Shown: positions 43,467-51,889, counted from the first letter of the stretch. The stretch is 64,000 nucleotides of DNA from Oscillospiraceae bacterium (GCA_021771675.1 JAETOP010000003.1:19011-83010), one strand, 5' to 3'. The notes: generated by a model not told the origin, from the letters alone. A program made the numbers and translations.

Positions 43467-44882
43467 ATGAAAAAAGCATTTGCAGTGATAAGTGCCCTGC
43501 TCCTGGTGCTGTCCATCTGCCTGGCAGGCTTTGCCGAATCCGGGGGCGGACTTGATCCCGGAGGAGTTGTCGATCCTGAAAATCCCCCCAAGCCCACCGA
43601 GATTGATCCGGGCCAGGAGCCTACGCCTCCGTTCAGCGTTCCTCCCGAAAATCCGTCCACGGATCCTTCTACCGATCCGTCCACGGGTCCTTCTACCGAT
43701 CCGTCCACGGATCCTTCTACCGATCCGTCCACGGATCCTTCTACCGATCCGTCCACGGATCCTTCTACCGATCCTCCCACGGCTCCTTCTACTGATCCTC
43801 CCACTGCTCCTTCTACCGATCCTCCCACTGCTCCTCCCACGAATCCTCCTACCAATCCCCCTGTTTACGGCTTCCCTACGGTCACCAAAAACCCCACCTC
43901 GGAAACCGTCCGGGAGGGCGGCTATGCTGAATTCGTGGCCCGGGCCGATAACTGCACCAGCATTATCTGGCACCTGCAAAATCCCGGGGGCGGTATGGAC
44001 ATTCTGGTTCAGAATGCGTCCACCCGCTTCCCCGGCTTGATCGTTGACGGCTTGGGTACTGAGCGCCTGGGTCTGAATCAGATTCCCAAGGAGTTGAACG
44101 AGTGGCGGGTTCGTGCCGAGTTTGTCGGTGCCAGCGGCAACGTTTGGAGCGAGGCCGCTGTCATCAGCGTGACCAATCAGGAGCTGGCCGCTCCCACCAT
44201 TCAGGCCCAGCCCCAAAATGCCAGCCTGAACTCCAGCGAGAAAACCATCCTGCGGGTCACCGCTCTGACCTCTGAGCAGAATACGACCCTGACGTACCAG
44301 TGGTATAAGAACACCGTCAATTCCAATGTGGGTGGCAGAGCCATTCTCGGCGCCACCTCCGATACTTACTCCCCGGATTACGCCCAGGGCACCACCTACT
44401 ACTATTGTGCCGTCCGCTCCACCAATGGAAGCGAGGTCAGCGTGGCCACCAAGTCCGTCTGTGCAGCAGTGACCTATACAGGCGGTGCGGAGACCCAGCC
44501 CACCGTGAATACTGCGCCGTCTCCTGCTGCCACTCTGACCCCCTGGGAAACCCAGCAGACGGAAACTACCCAGGAGACTCTCCCCCCCGTTACAACCACC
44601 GTCCCCACCCGCTCCAACTCGCTGCTGATAATTGTGGTGGCGGCCATTGTGGTGATTGCCGTGCTGGGTATTCTGGCCACGGTGCTGATTCTCCGGTTCT
44701 ACGGCGGCGGGGATGAAGAAAGTGTAGAGATTCCCAAGGCTGTCCACCGGACTCCTGTCAAACAAGAGCCCCAGAAGAAGCCCGATCTCCCCGGCGGTGA
44801 CGATGAATGGGACGACCTCAGCGACCTGGGAGACCTGAGCATTTATTTTGACGACGATGATTTGACGGATTTGGATTTATAA
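43467..44882 (+). CDS. Secreted, membrane-anchored Pro/Thr/Ser/Asp-repeat protein with Ig-like region
   Basis: A 471-residue envelope protein. A signal peptide (MKKAFAVISALLLVLSICLAGFA) precedes about 70 residues of low-complexity repeat built on STDP and TDPPTAP units. Two beta-rich segments at about 140-340 resemble immunoglobulin-like domains (TSETVREGGYAEFVARADN; TTLTYQWYKNT). A Thr-rich linker follows, then a transmembrane helix (SLLIIVVAAIVVIAVLGILATVLIL) and an acidic cytoplasmic tail ending DDLSDLGDLSIYFDDDDLTDL. There is no LPxTG motif. The function is unknown; an adhesin or cell-wall spacer is possible. GGAGG precedes the ATG. It is a single-gene unit with its own promoter and terminator. 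Confidence 0.87.
   Translation: MKKAFAVISALLLVLSICLAGFAESGGGLDPGGVVDPENPPKPTEIDPGQEPTPPFSVPPENPSTDPSTDPSTGPSTDPSTDPSTDPSTDPSTDPSTDPSTDPPTAPSTDPPTAPSTDPPTAPPTNPPTNPPVYGFPTVTKNPTSETVREGGYAEFVARADNCTSIIWHLQNPGGGMDILVQNASTRFPGLIVDGLGTERLGLNQIPKELNEWRVRAEFVGASGNVWSEAAVISVTNQELAAPTIQAQPQNASLNSSEKTILRVTALTSEQNTTLTYQWYKNTVNSNVGGRAILGATSDTYSPDYAQGTTYYYCAVRSTNGSEVSVATKSVCAAVTYTGGAETQPTVNTAPSPAATLTPWETQQTETTQETLPPVTTTVPTRSNSLLIIVVAAIVVIAVLGILATVLILRFYGGGDEESVEIPKAVHRTPVKQEPQKKPDLPGGDDEWDDLSDLGDLSIYFDDDDLTDLDL
43651..43860 (+). repeat. In-gene minisatellite encoding the STDP/TDPP repeats
   Basis: About 24-base units alternate GATCCGTCCACG with GATCCTTCTACC, near-identical at first and drifting to CCTCCCACTGCT variants. 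Such arrays readily gain or lose units by slippage. Confidence 0.88.
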
Positions 44883-44892
44883 ATCGTTTTCC

Positions 44893-44930
44893 AGATTCTG
44901 CCAGCCAACCCGGCTGGCAGAATCTTTTTC
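44893..44930 (+). terminator. Intrinsic terminator of the surface-protein gene
   Basis: AGATTCTGCCAGCC and GGCTGGCAGAATCT pair perfectly around AACCC, followed by TTTTT. Confidence 0.95.
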
Positions 44931-44947
44931 CTTTGGGGTCTTCTCAA

Positions 44948-44995
44948 AAACGGTCAACGGAGTATAATGGAAATTGAACGAAACGGTCAACGGAG
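44948..44995 (+). promoter_or_regulatory. Direct-repeat operator and promoter of the TetR-ABC operon
   Basis: AAACGGTCAACGGAG occurs exactly twice, at 44948-44962 and 44981-44995, 33 bases apart. TATAAT at 44963-44968 follows the first copy directly, and the second overlaps the ribosome site. The -35 is weak. This is a likely autoregulation site for the TetR protein. Confidence 0.7.
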
Positions 44996-45002
44996 GAGCG
45001 GT

Positions 45003-45620
45003 ATGAATGAAAAATTCTTTTCCCTGCCAGAGGAGAAGCAGCAGCGGATTATCAACGGCGGTTTTGCCGTATTCTCCCAGAATTCCTATCAAAAAAGCTC
45101 CATGAACGAAATCGCCCAGCAGGCCCAGATCAGCAAGTCCCTGCTCTTTTTCTATTTCCGCAACAAGCGGGAGCTGTACCTGTATCTGTGGAAGGAGGCC
45201 TGTCGGCTGACGCTGGAATATCTGGACGCCTATCACTGCTATGAGCCCACGGATTTGTTTGAAATGATGGAGCGGGGGATGAACGCCAAAATGGACCTGA
45301 TGGAGAAATATCCCTATATCGCCAATTTCGCCATCCGGGCTTTTTATGAAAAAAACAGTCAGGTTCAGGGAGAAATCCACGCCAGCTATCAGGAGATTTT
45401 CCTCCGGAAAGCAAACTTCGCCCTGGCCCGGGTGAACCGGGAGGATTTCCGCCCTGGGCTGGACCTTTCCATGATGTACCGGCAGATGTTTTTGGCCTCA
45501 GAGGGGTATCTGTGGGAGATGCTTCAGCAGGGCGGGCCGGACCGGGAGCGGATGCGTCGGGATTTCGTCCAGCTCCTGGAATTCTGGAAAACCACTTATT
45601 TAAGGGAGGACAAACGATGA
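45003..45620 (+). CDS. TetR/AcrR-family regulator
   Basis: A 205-residue regulator. LPEEKQQRIINGGFAVFSQNSYQKSSMNEIAQQAQISKSLLFFYFRNKRELYLYLW is a standard TetR DNA-binding domain, and the rest is the ligand-binding helical bundle. It overlaps the following ABC ATPase gene by 4 bases (ATGA), so it very probably controls that exporter. The start at 45003 follows GGAGGAG. The direct repeats upstream are its probable binding sites. Confidence 0.93.
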   Translation: MNEKFFSLPEEKQQRIINGGFAVFSQNSYQKSSMNEIAQQAQISKSLLFFYFRNKRELYLYLWKEACRLTLEYLDAYHCYEPTDLFEMMERGMNAKMDLMEKYPYIANFAIRAFYEKNSQVQGEIHASYQEIFLRKANFALARVNREDFRPGLDLSMMYRQMFLASEGYLWEMLQQGGPDRERMRRDFVQLLEFWKTTYLREDKR

Positions 45621-46492
45621 ACGCCATCGAGACAACGCATTTGACAAAATTCTACGGCTCCGCCCGAGGCATTGAGGGGCTGGACTTAAAGGTGGAGCAG
45701 GGGGAATTCTTCGGCTTCATCGGCCCCAACGGCGCCGGAAAGAGCACCACCATCCGGCTGCTTCTGGGCCTGATTTCCCCCACCTCCGGCGACGCCCGGG
45801 TGCTGGGACTGGACATCCGGCATGACAAGACGGAAATCCTCCGCCGGGTGGGGTATCTGCCCTCGGAGATCACCTTTTATCCCGGGATGAAGGTCTGCCA
45901 GGTGCTGGAGCTTTCCGCCGGGCTTCGGGGAGCGCGCTGCCGGGAGGAGGCGGAGCTGCTCTGCCAGCGGCTCCAGCTGGACACCGGCCGCCGGGTGGAG
46001 GACCTGTCCCTGGGCAACCGGAAGAAGGTGGGCATCGTCTGCGCCCTCCAGCACCGGCCGGAGCTGCTGATTCTGGACGAGGCCACCAGCGGCCTGGACC
46101 CGCTGATGCAGCGGGAATTTTTTGAGATTCTGCGGGAGCGGAACCGGCAGGGGACCACGGTGTTCCTGTCCAGCCATGTGCTCTCGGAAATTCAGCGCAA
46201 CTGCACCCGGGCGGCCATCATCCGCCAGGGAAAAATCATCACCGCCGGGGCGGTGAGCAATCTCGCCCAGTCCTCCGCCCGGCGGGTGCAGCTCCAGGGG
46301 AACCTGGATTTGTCCGGCCTGCCCGGCATCCGGGATTTGACATCCCAATCAGGCTCCATGAGCTTCCTCTACAGCGGCCCCATGCCGCAACTGCTGGAAC
46401 GCCTTTCCCAGGCGAAGGTCCAGGAGCTCACCATCGCTGAACCGGACTTGGAGGAGATTTTCCTCCACTACTATGAGGAGGAATCGAAATGA
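45617..46492 (+). CDS. ABC transporter ATP-binding protein
   Basis: A 291-residue ATPase of the exporter (DRA/CcmA-like) class. The Walker A motif is in GFIGPNGAGKSTTIRLLLGL, the signature motif in DLSLGNRKKVGIVCAL is a variant (LSLGN for LSGGQ), and the Walker B motif in LLILDEATSGLDP. The H-loop is in FLSSHVLSEI. A C-terminal extension of about 80 residues is typical of this subfamily. It overlaps the upstream tetR and the downstream permease genes by ATGA, giving a coupled three-gene operon. Confidence 0.93.
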   Translation: MNAIETTHLTKFYGSARGIEGLDLKVEQGEFFGFIGPNGAGKSTTIRLLLGLISPTSGDARVLGLDIRHDKTEILRRVGYLPSEITFYPGMKVCQVLELSAGLRGARCREEAELLCQRLQLDTGRRVEDLSLGNRKKVGIVCALQHRPELLILDEATSGLDPLMQREFFEILRERNRQGTTVFLSSHVLSEIQRNCTRAAIIRQGKIITAGAVSNLAQSSARRVQLQGNLDLSGLPGIRDLTSQSGSMSFLYSGPMPQLLERLSQAKVQELTIAEPDLEEIFLHYYEEESK

Positions 46493-47274
46493 CACTGCTG
46501 AAACACGAACTGCGCATGGGCCGCAAGGCCCTGGCCATCTGGACGGCGGCCATCGGCGGCTTCATGGTCTGCTGCGTCTTCCTGTTCCCGGAGATGGCGG
46601 GGCAGATGAAGATGGTGAGCAATATCTTTGCCTCCATGGGGGCCTTCACCGCCGCCTTCGGCATGGATCGGCTGAATTTCGGCACCCTCACCGGGTTCTA
46701 CGCCATTGAGTGCGGCAACATTCTGGGCATCGGCGGGGCGCTGTTTGCGGCCATGATTGCCTCTAACCTGCTGTGCAAGGAGGAGAAGGAGCGCACCGCG
46801 GAATTCCTCCTCACCCATCCCATCACCCGCAGTCAGGTGGTGGCCGGGAAGCTGGGGGCCATGGTGCTGCAAACATTGGCGCTGAATGGGGCGGTTTTCC
46901 TCCTGTCCATCGTCTCCATTGCCGCCATCGGCTATGAGATACCCTGGAAGGAGCTGGGGCTGCTGCATGCGGCAAATTTCCTGGTTCAAATTGAATTGGA
47001 GGGCATCTGCTTTGGCATCTCCGCTTTTCTCCGCCGGGGCGGCCTGGGCATCGGCATGGGGCTGACCATCTGCCTGTATTTCCTGAACCTGGTGGCCAAT
47101 TTGAGCAAGGATGCCAAATTTCTGAAATACATCACACCCTTTGGCTATGCGGAGGGGGCGGACCTGCTGTCCGACGGCTGCCTGAACATAGCCTATCTGG
47201 CAGTGGGCGCTGCCTTCACCCTCCTTGGCATCCTGGCCGCCTTCTGGCAGTATAACAGAAAGGACATTCATTAA
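46489..47274 (+). CDS. ABC-2-type permease
   Basis: A 261-residue membrane protein with about six helices. After MTLLKHELRMGRKALAIW it has FLLTHPITRSQVVAGKLGA, the cytoplasmic loop typical of ABC-2 permeases that pair with the preceding type of ATPase. The substrate is not evident; multidrug, bacitracin-like or lipid export is possible. It is the last gene of the TetR-controlled operon. The palindromic element begins 10 bases after its stop, and no separate terminator is seen. Confidence 0.9.
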   Translation: MTLLKHELRMGRKALAIWTAAIGGFMVCCVFLFPEMAGQMKMVSNIFASMGAFTAAFGMDRLNFGTLTGFYAIECGNILGIGGALFAAMIASNLLCKEEKERTAEFLLTHPITRSQVVAGKLGAMVLQTLALNGAVFLLSIVSIAAIGYEIPWKELGLLHAANFLVQIELEGICFGISAFLRRGGLGIGMGLTICLYFLNLVANLSKDAKFLKYITPFGYAEGADLLSDGCLNIAYLAVGAAFTLLGILAAFWQYNRKDIH

Positions 47275-47283
47275 AGGTACATA

Positions 47284-47730
47284 CCGGCGGGCGGGCAATG
47301 CCCGCTGATAATTCGCACGGAGATCGTCTGTGGTCGTTACCCCGATATAAGCCCGGTAACGCTTTTGCCGCACGTCGTTGAATGGAATTAGGTAAAGGCT
47401 TCTGAGCAAAGGCTCCCCTGTGTAAGGGGAGCTGGCACGGCGTAAGCCGTGACTGAGGGACTGTGCGGTAAAATGTTGTGTATTCGTATCCGGTTGGGCG
47501 AAAAGGAAATACCTTCCCACATTGGACTTTCAGAGAACCCCAGTGCCTGCTGTACAGTCCCTCAGTCAGCCTGTTCGGCTGACAGCTCCCCTTACACAGG
47601 GGAGCCTCTCTCAGAAGCCGTCACCCATCACCACGCAACGTTCTGCTCAGAAAACGTTACCGGGCGGGTTAGGGCGAAAACGATGATCGACCAGCTTCGA
47701 GCGGATTATCATCGGGCATTGCCCGCCAAA
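47284..47730. mobile_element. 447-bp palindromic MITE built from repeats A and B
   Basis: Outer arms 47284-47370 and 47641-47730 are inverted copies of repeat A. Inside, 47374-47409 (starting CGTTGAATGGAA) has a reverse partner near 47608-47640, and 47410-47607 is repeat B with 50-base inverted ends (AGGCTCCCCTGTGTAAGGGG). It encodes no protein. This is the most complete copy of the family in the window and shows how A and B belong together. Confidence 0.8.
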
Positions 47731-47768
47731 TACCAATTTATGAGCCCGATATGCCCGCAAAATAACGG

Positions 47769-47790
47769 AGCCGCCTCGGATGAGGCGGCT
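47769..47790 (-). terminator. Terminator hairpin of the FMN-reductase gene
   Basis: AGCCGCCTC and GAGGCGGCT pair (9 bp) around a 4-base loop, 11 bases beyond the minus-strand stop. The T tract is poor. Confidence 0.6.
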
Positions 47791-47800
47791 TCGATGTATT

Positions 47801-48418
47801 TTACCGGACAAAATTGGTGAATACCCGGGGCTCCTGCTGGGGCAGGCCGTATTCCTGCTTCCCCAGGGCGATGGACTTCATCAAAAAGCTCATGTTCCGG
47901 GCCAGGGTGCGCATGACGAGCTTCCCCTCCTCGTCCTGGTCAGCCTCTCCCGGCAGGCGGCCGTGGATGCTGTTCCAGTACACGCTGGAGGCGATGGGCA
48001 TTCCGGAGATGGTGAAGAATTTGTTCAGCTCATCAAAGGTGGCGGAGCAGCCGCCCCGGCGGGCACAGACCACGCTGGCCCCCACCTTCATGGTCTTGTC
48101 AAATTTGGTGCTGTAGAACAGACGATCCAGCAGGGCCACCAGGGTGGGATTGGCGGAGGCGTAGTACACCGGGGAGGCGACGACCAGGCCGTCGGCGGCC
48201 TCCAGCTTAGGAGCAATCTGATTGACAATGTCATCAAACACACATTTTCCGGTTTGGGCACATTTCAGGCAGGCGATGCAGCCCCGAATGTCCTGCTTCC
48301 CCACATGGACGATCTCTGTTTCAATTCCTTCCTGGGCAAAAATAGCCTCCATTTCCTTCAGCGCCAGGGCCGTGTTGCCGCCCGCCCGGGGGCTTCCGTT
48401 GAGCATTAAAACCTTCAT
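47801..48418 (-). CDS. Flavodoxin-family NAD(P)H-dependent FMN reductase
   Basis: A 205-residue flavoprotein. MKVLMLNGSPRAGGNTALAL is the FMN phosphate loop. GCIACLKCAQTGKCVFDD is the cysteine-containing segment seen in iron-sulfur flavoprotein-like members, though spacing does not clearly give a cluster site. LVVASPVYYASANPTLVALLDR is the second flavin-binding block. It may reduce quinones, nitro compounds or iron. It has its own promoter and a hairpin after the stop, and stands as a single gene. Confidence 0.9.
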   Translation of the reverse strand: MKVLMLNGSPRAGGNTALALKEMEAIFAQEGIETEIVHVGKQDIRGCIACLKCAQTGKCVFDDIVNQIAPKLEAADGLVVASPVYYASANPTLVALLDRLFYSTKFDKTMKVGASVVCARRGGCSATFDELNKFFTISGMPIASSVYWNSIHGRLPGEADQDEEGKLVMRTLARNMSFLMKSIALGKQEYGLPQQEPRVFTNFVR

Positions 48419-48448
48419 ACCGGTTCCTCCTTGAAATTGGATGAAATC

Positions 48449-48477
48449 AATATAGCATATCTTCCGGGAAAAGGCAA
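48449..48477 (-). promoter_or_regulatory. Promoter of the FMN-reductase gene
   Basis: Minus strand: TTGCCT (48472-48477), 17 bases, TATATT (48449-48454), with TGC before the -10. It lies just beyond the end of the ABC permease gene. Confidence 0.7.
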
Positions 48478-48487
48478 TATGCCGGCT

Positions 48488-49732
48488 CTAGCGAACCTGC
48501 TGGCGGCGGAAGCTGTAGTAGATTGCGGGCACCAGGATGGCAGAGAGGAGCAGGTACAGCGGAATGCTCAAATCCAACGTCCGGAAAACCCGGCCAAAAA
48601 TGGTAAGAATGTCGAAGGCGCCCAGGTGCTGGTAGCATTCCAGCAGATTATAGGGTGTGAAGCTGAGAATTTTGTCCAGCCAGCCGGCCAGTCCCTGCAG
48701 AAAGGAGGGCAGCAGGAGCAGGATAAAGGGCGCCGTCACCGCAAAGACGGCGGTTTTGGTTTTGGCGGAAATCCACATGGTCAGAAATGCCAGGAACAGA
48801 TTTCCGATGTACCCGGCGACAAGGGACAGCGCTGCGGCCTGCCACATGGTCAATGAATAGACGCTCTTCCAGAGCCGCCACTGAATCACGCAGTTTCCGC
48901 CCTCAAAGCCCAGGTAGCACAGGGTGAACAGGCAGTAAATCAGCATGGCGCCCCAGTACAGTGCCGTCACCATGAGAAAACCGGCCTTGATCTTGGCCCG
49001 GGTGGCCTTGGTTCTTCCGTAGCGGGACGAAAAATACACCGCGTCCGCCTTCCACTTGAATTCGCCGGAGAAGATGCCCGCCAGCGGAAAACAGAGGATC
49101 AGAATTCCCAGGGCGGGGATAAAGCCGGCGTTTTCCAGGAGCTGATACCAGCCCTCATGATAGGCAAAATAGAAGGGCGTCTCCAGGTTTTCGTACTGCG
49201 CAATGAGATATTGCTTTTCCGCCTCGGAATAGGTGGAATCGCCAACGTCCGATTCGTCGTACAGCCAATCCTTCAGCAGCTTCACCCGGTTGGCGTAGAA
49301 CGTGGCTTCGTCGATGGCGGTAAGCCCGTCGGCAAGGTAGTAGTCATAGGAGCGGAAGCCGCTGGCGTAGGAGGAATTTACCAGGTTTCGGATGGGTTCA
49401 AAGCCCTGCTTCCAGTAGAAGGCGATGTTGCGCTGCTGCACAATGTCCGATTTTGCCTGGGGGGTGGCGTTGATTCTCTGATTCTCCCGAATCATTGCGG
49501 TCAGCTTTTCCTGATCCAGCCAGCCCTCCCATTCCTTCTGGGCGCTGCGCAGCCTGCTGACGGCTGCCAGGCCGGATTCCTCTTCCCCCTGCTCATTGAC
49601 CCATTTGATTTCGAGATTCAGCATACCGGTGGCGGATAGCCAGCAGGACAGAACCAGAAGGGCAGCATAGAGGATCAGAGCGACTCTGCCGCCAGCGGTG
49701 CCGAACACCTTTTTCAGCTCAAAGCGCACCAT
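48488..49732 (-). CDS. ABC-2-type membrane permease
   Basis: A 414-residue protein with an N-terminal helix (VALILYAALLVLSCWLS), an extracellular region of about 170 residues, and five to six further helices towards the C-terminus (FIPALGILILCFPLAGIFSGEF; MWQAAALSLVAGYIGNLFLAFLTMWI). This layout fits ABC permeases paired with DrrA/CcmA-type ATPases. The start at 49732 is 14 bases inside the upstream ATPase gene and follows GAGGAGGGG. The in-frame opening further upstream has no ribosome site. It is the last gene of the sigma-membrane-ATPase-permease operon. Confidence 0.85.
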   Translation of the reverse strand: MVRFELKKVFGTAGGRVALILYAALLVLSCWLSATGMLNLEIKWVNEQGEEESGLAAVSRLRSAQKEWEGWLDQEKLTAMIRENQRINATPQAKSDIVQQRNIAFYWKQGFEPIRNLVNSSYASGFRSYDYYLADGLTAIDEATFYANRVKLLKDWLYDESDVGDSTYSEAEKQYLIAQYENLETPFYFAYHEGWYQLLENAGFIPALGILILCFPLAGIFSGEFKWKADAVYFSSRYGRTKATRAKIKAGFLMVTALYWGAMLIYCLFTLCYLGFEGGNCVIQWRLWKSVYSLTMWQAAALSLVAGYIGNLFLAFLTMWISAKTKTAVFAVTAPFILLLLPSFLQGLAGWLDKILSFTPYNLLECYQHLGAFDILTIFGRVFRTLDLSIPLYLLLSAILVPAIYYSFRRQQVR

Positions 49733-50606
49733 CTTCTTCCCCTCCTCTCTGGCCGAAATGGCACAGGAACACATCCTCCAGCGTGGGCGCCAGCTGGACG
49801 GAATTGTCTGTGGGCTGCTCCGCCGAGACAATCCGCAGCTCCGCCCCCTGGGGGGTGGTTTTCACGTTGGAGACCTTCAGCGCCTTCAGGTAGGCATCCA
49901 CATGCTCCTTTGGCACCTGGCACGCCCACACCCGCTCCGGCATGGTGGCGGTGAGCTCCTGGGCGGTGCCGGTGATGGAAATGCGGCCGTCCTTCATCAG
50001 CAGGATTTTCCCCGCGATGTACTCCACGTCGGAGACGATGTGGGTGGACAGCAGCACCACCCGCTCCTCCGACAATTCGCTGATGAGGTTGCGGAAGCGA
50101 ATCCGCTCGTTGGGGTCCAGCCCGGCGGTAGGCTCGTCCAGAATCAGCAGCTTGGGGTCGTTGAGCATGGCCTGGGCGATTCCCGCCCGGCGCTTCATGC
50201 CCCCGGAGAGATTCTTCATCTTCTTGGCCCTGGCCTTGCTCAGACCCACCTGGCTCAGCAGCTCCTTCACCCGCTGCCTGGCCACCGCCGGGCGCAGGCC
50301 CTTGATGGAGGCGATATACATCAGATAGTCCTCCACGGTGAAGTTGGGATAGAACCCGAAGTCCTGGGGCAGATACCCCAGAATGTTCCGGAATCGGCCT
50401 TCCATGGCGAAGATGTCCTCCCCGTCCCAGGAAACGCAGCCGGAGGTAGGCCGGAGCAGGGTGGTGAGCATTCGCATCAGGGTGGTTTTTCCCGCTCCGT
50501 TCACCCCCAGCAGGCCGTATACCCCCCGGCCCAGGGTTTCATTCACGGAATCCACCGCCCGGGTGCCGGAGAATTCCTTGGTCAAATTGGTGATTTTTAA
50601 TTCCAT
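49719..50606 (-). CDS. ABC transporter ATP-binding protein
   Basis: A 295-residue exporter-type ATPase. The Walker A motif is in GLLGVNGAGKTTLMRML, the signature in NLSGGMKRRAGIAQAML, the Walker B in LLILDEPTAGLDPNER, and the switch histidine in LLSTHIVSDVE. QDFGFYPNFTVEDYLMYIA is the Q-loop region. It partners the downstream permease. The start lies 10 bases inside the preceding membrane-protein gene, so the four genes are translationally linked. Confidence 0.93.
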   Translation of the reverse strand: MELKITNLTKEFSGTRAVDSVNETLGRGVYGLLGVNGAGKTTLMRMLTTLLRPTSGCVSWDGEDIFAMEGRFRNILGYLPQDFGFYPNFTVEDYLMYIASIKGLRPAVARQRVKELLSQVGLSKARAKKMKNLSGGMKRRAGIAQAMLNDPKLLILDEPTAGLDPNERIRFRNLISELSEERVVLLSTHIVSDVEYIAGKILLMKDGRISITGTAQELTATMPERVWACQVPKEHVDAYLKALKVSNVKTTPQGAELRIVSAEQPTDNSVQLAPTLEDVFLCHFGQRGGEEDGAL

Positions 50607-51325
50607 ATGGGGCTAACCTCCAAATTCGCTTCCCATTTCTCCTGCCCCCGCAGGACGGCCCAGGTCAGGCCGCAGAAGGAGCCGGCCAGCGCCAGCACCC
50701 AGACGGGGACGGAAATGGCGTCATAAATTGTTTCTTTTTCCACGACCAGCAACCAGACCGCCGCCCACCCCAGGCACAGCAGCATGGATGCGGCCTGGGA
50801 CTTGATTTTCCGGCTGTAGAGGGTGCTCAGGCAGATGACGCTGGTGACGTTGAAGGGCAGCAAAAACTGAATCAGCATCTCCCACACCGTCACTCTCGTC
50901 AGCACCGAGGCCAGGGCAAAAAAGACGGACAGAAGAATCAAATCCACCCCGGCGAAGAGGGTCATCCGGGCAGCATAGATGCCCCGCAGGGAGTAGAGCG
51001 TGGTGCGCTCCACCTCCGTGGCGTCGCAGCTGCGGTTCTTCCACAGCTCCGGCAGTAGCAGCACCGCCAGCAGCGGCCCCGCCAGGCCCAAACAGCGGCG
51101 GACGGCGTAGTCCGTGTTCAGGCATCGCAGCAGCAGGCACACCGCCGCCAGCAGCACCCCCTGGAGCAGCCACCACTGCTTTTTTATATACTGGCTCTGC
51201 TGCCAGAGAAATTCCAGCCGGGACAGATGATTGCACTGCTCCCCCTCTAAAAATGCCTGCTTGGAGACGGCAATGGTTCGGTTGAGCTTTTCTTCACTGT
51301 AACAGTCGTCAAATGGTAATTGCAT
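50597..51325 (-). CDS. Membrane protein of unknown function (possible anti-sigma role)
   Basis: A 242-residue protein I cannot name. A soluble N-terminus of about 50 residues (MQLPFDDCYSEEKLNRTIAVSKQAF) is followed by six hydrophobic segments. It stands between a sigma-factor gene and an ABC pair, the position often held by anti-sigma factors, and its cytoplasmic N-terminus plus membrane part would suit that. No zinc anti-sigma motif (HxxxCxxC) is visible. It could instead be a third transporter subunit. Confidence 0.6.
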   Translation of the reverse strand: MQLPFDDCYSEEKLNRTIAVSKQAFLEGEQCNHLSRLEFLWQQSQYIKKQWWLLQGVLLAAVCLLLRCLNTDYAVRRCLGLAGPLLAVLLLPELWKNRSCDATEVERTTLYSLRGIYAARMTLFAGVDLILLSVFFALASVLTRVTVWEMLIQFLLPFNVTSVICLSTLYSRKIKSQAASMLLCLGWAAVWLLVVEKETIYDAISVPVWVLALAGSFCGLTWAVLRGQEKWEANLEVSPIWN

Positions 51326-51340
51326 GGGTGATTCCTCCTT

Positions 51341-51850
51341 TCAGAGCTTCCCTAAATACAGTGCCAGCAGCTCCTTGGCCCGCTTGATGCGGTATTTCAC
51401 CAGGGGCAGGCCGATGCCCAGGATTTTCCCGATGCTGCTCTGGGGCAGCTCCTGATAGAAATACAGCACCGCCGCCTCCCGCAGCTCCGGGGGCAGGCTG
51501 TCCAGGGCCCGCCGCACATCCATCCGCCGGTCCAGCTCCGGCGTGACCTCCTGGGGCTGCTCCGGCACCTGGTCCAGGGGCAGGGGCCGGATTTTTTTGA
51601 AGCTGTCCCGGCAGAGATTCCCGGCAATCACATACAGGTAGTTTGCCGCCTTGCCGTAGTGCTGGTACTGGGGCAGGGTTCGGAAAAACCGGGCGAAGGC
51701 CTCCTGGGTCACGTCCTCCGCCTCGTCCGTGTCCGGTAGGTGGAGACGGCAGTAGCGGAGGATGAGGGGATAGTATTTGCGGACAAATTCCTCAATGGCG
51801 TCCTCATCCCCCTGGCGCATCCGGCGCAGCAGCAAAAAGTCGGCATCCAC
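51341..51850 (-). CDS. ECF-type RNA polymerase sigma factor
   Basis: A 169-residue sigma-70-family factor with only regions 2 and 4. Region 2 holds FVRKYYPLILRYCRLHLPDTDEAEDVTQEAFARFF. Region 4 holds LDSLPPELREAAVLYFYQELPQSSIGKILGIGLPLVKYRIKRAKELLA. The start is GTG 51850: AAGGAGGG lies 8 bases upstream on the minus strand, and no better ATG is present. First gene of a four-gene operon that includes a membrane protein and an ABC exporter. A cre-like palindrome lies 26 bases before the start. Confidence 0.93.
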   Translation of the reverse strand: MDADFLLLRRMRQGDEDAIEEFVRKYYPLILRYCRLHLPDTDEAEDVTQEAFARFFRTLPQYQHYGKAANYLYVIAGNLCRDSFKKIRPLPLDQVPEQPQEVTPELDRRMDVRRALDSLPPELREAAVLYFYQELPQSSIGKILGIGLPLVKYRIKRAKELLALYLGKL

Positions 51851-51875
51851 GGTTTTTCCCTCCTTCCCCTTGTTT

Positions 51876-51889
51876 TGAAAGCGCTTTCA
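51876..51889 (-). promoter_or_regulatory. cre-like palindrome at the sigma-ABC operon promoter
   Basis: TGAAAGCGCTTTCA is a perfect 14-bp palindrome matching the idealised CcpA (catabolite control) operator. TATACT, a likely -10, lies at 51893-51898 on the minus strand, so the site covers the probable start of transcription. The -35 is unclear. Confidence 0.65.

Noticed and set aside
43389..44765. 458-codon minus-strand frame with Gly/Arg repeats
   Set aside because: It is the mirror of the STDP minisatellite gene, which has a promoter, ribosome site, signal peptide and terminator on the plus strand.
50597..51236. Classical zinc anti-sigma factor
   Set aside because: No HxxxCxxC motif is present, so an anti-sigma role stays only a suggestion from gene order.
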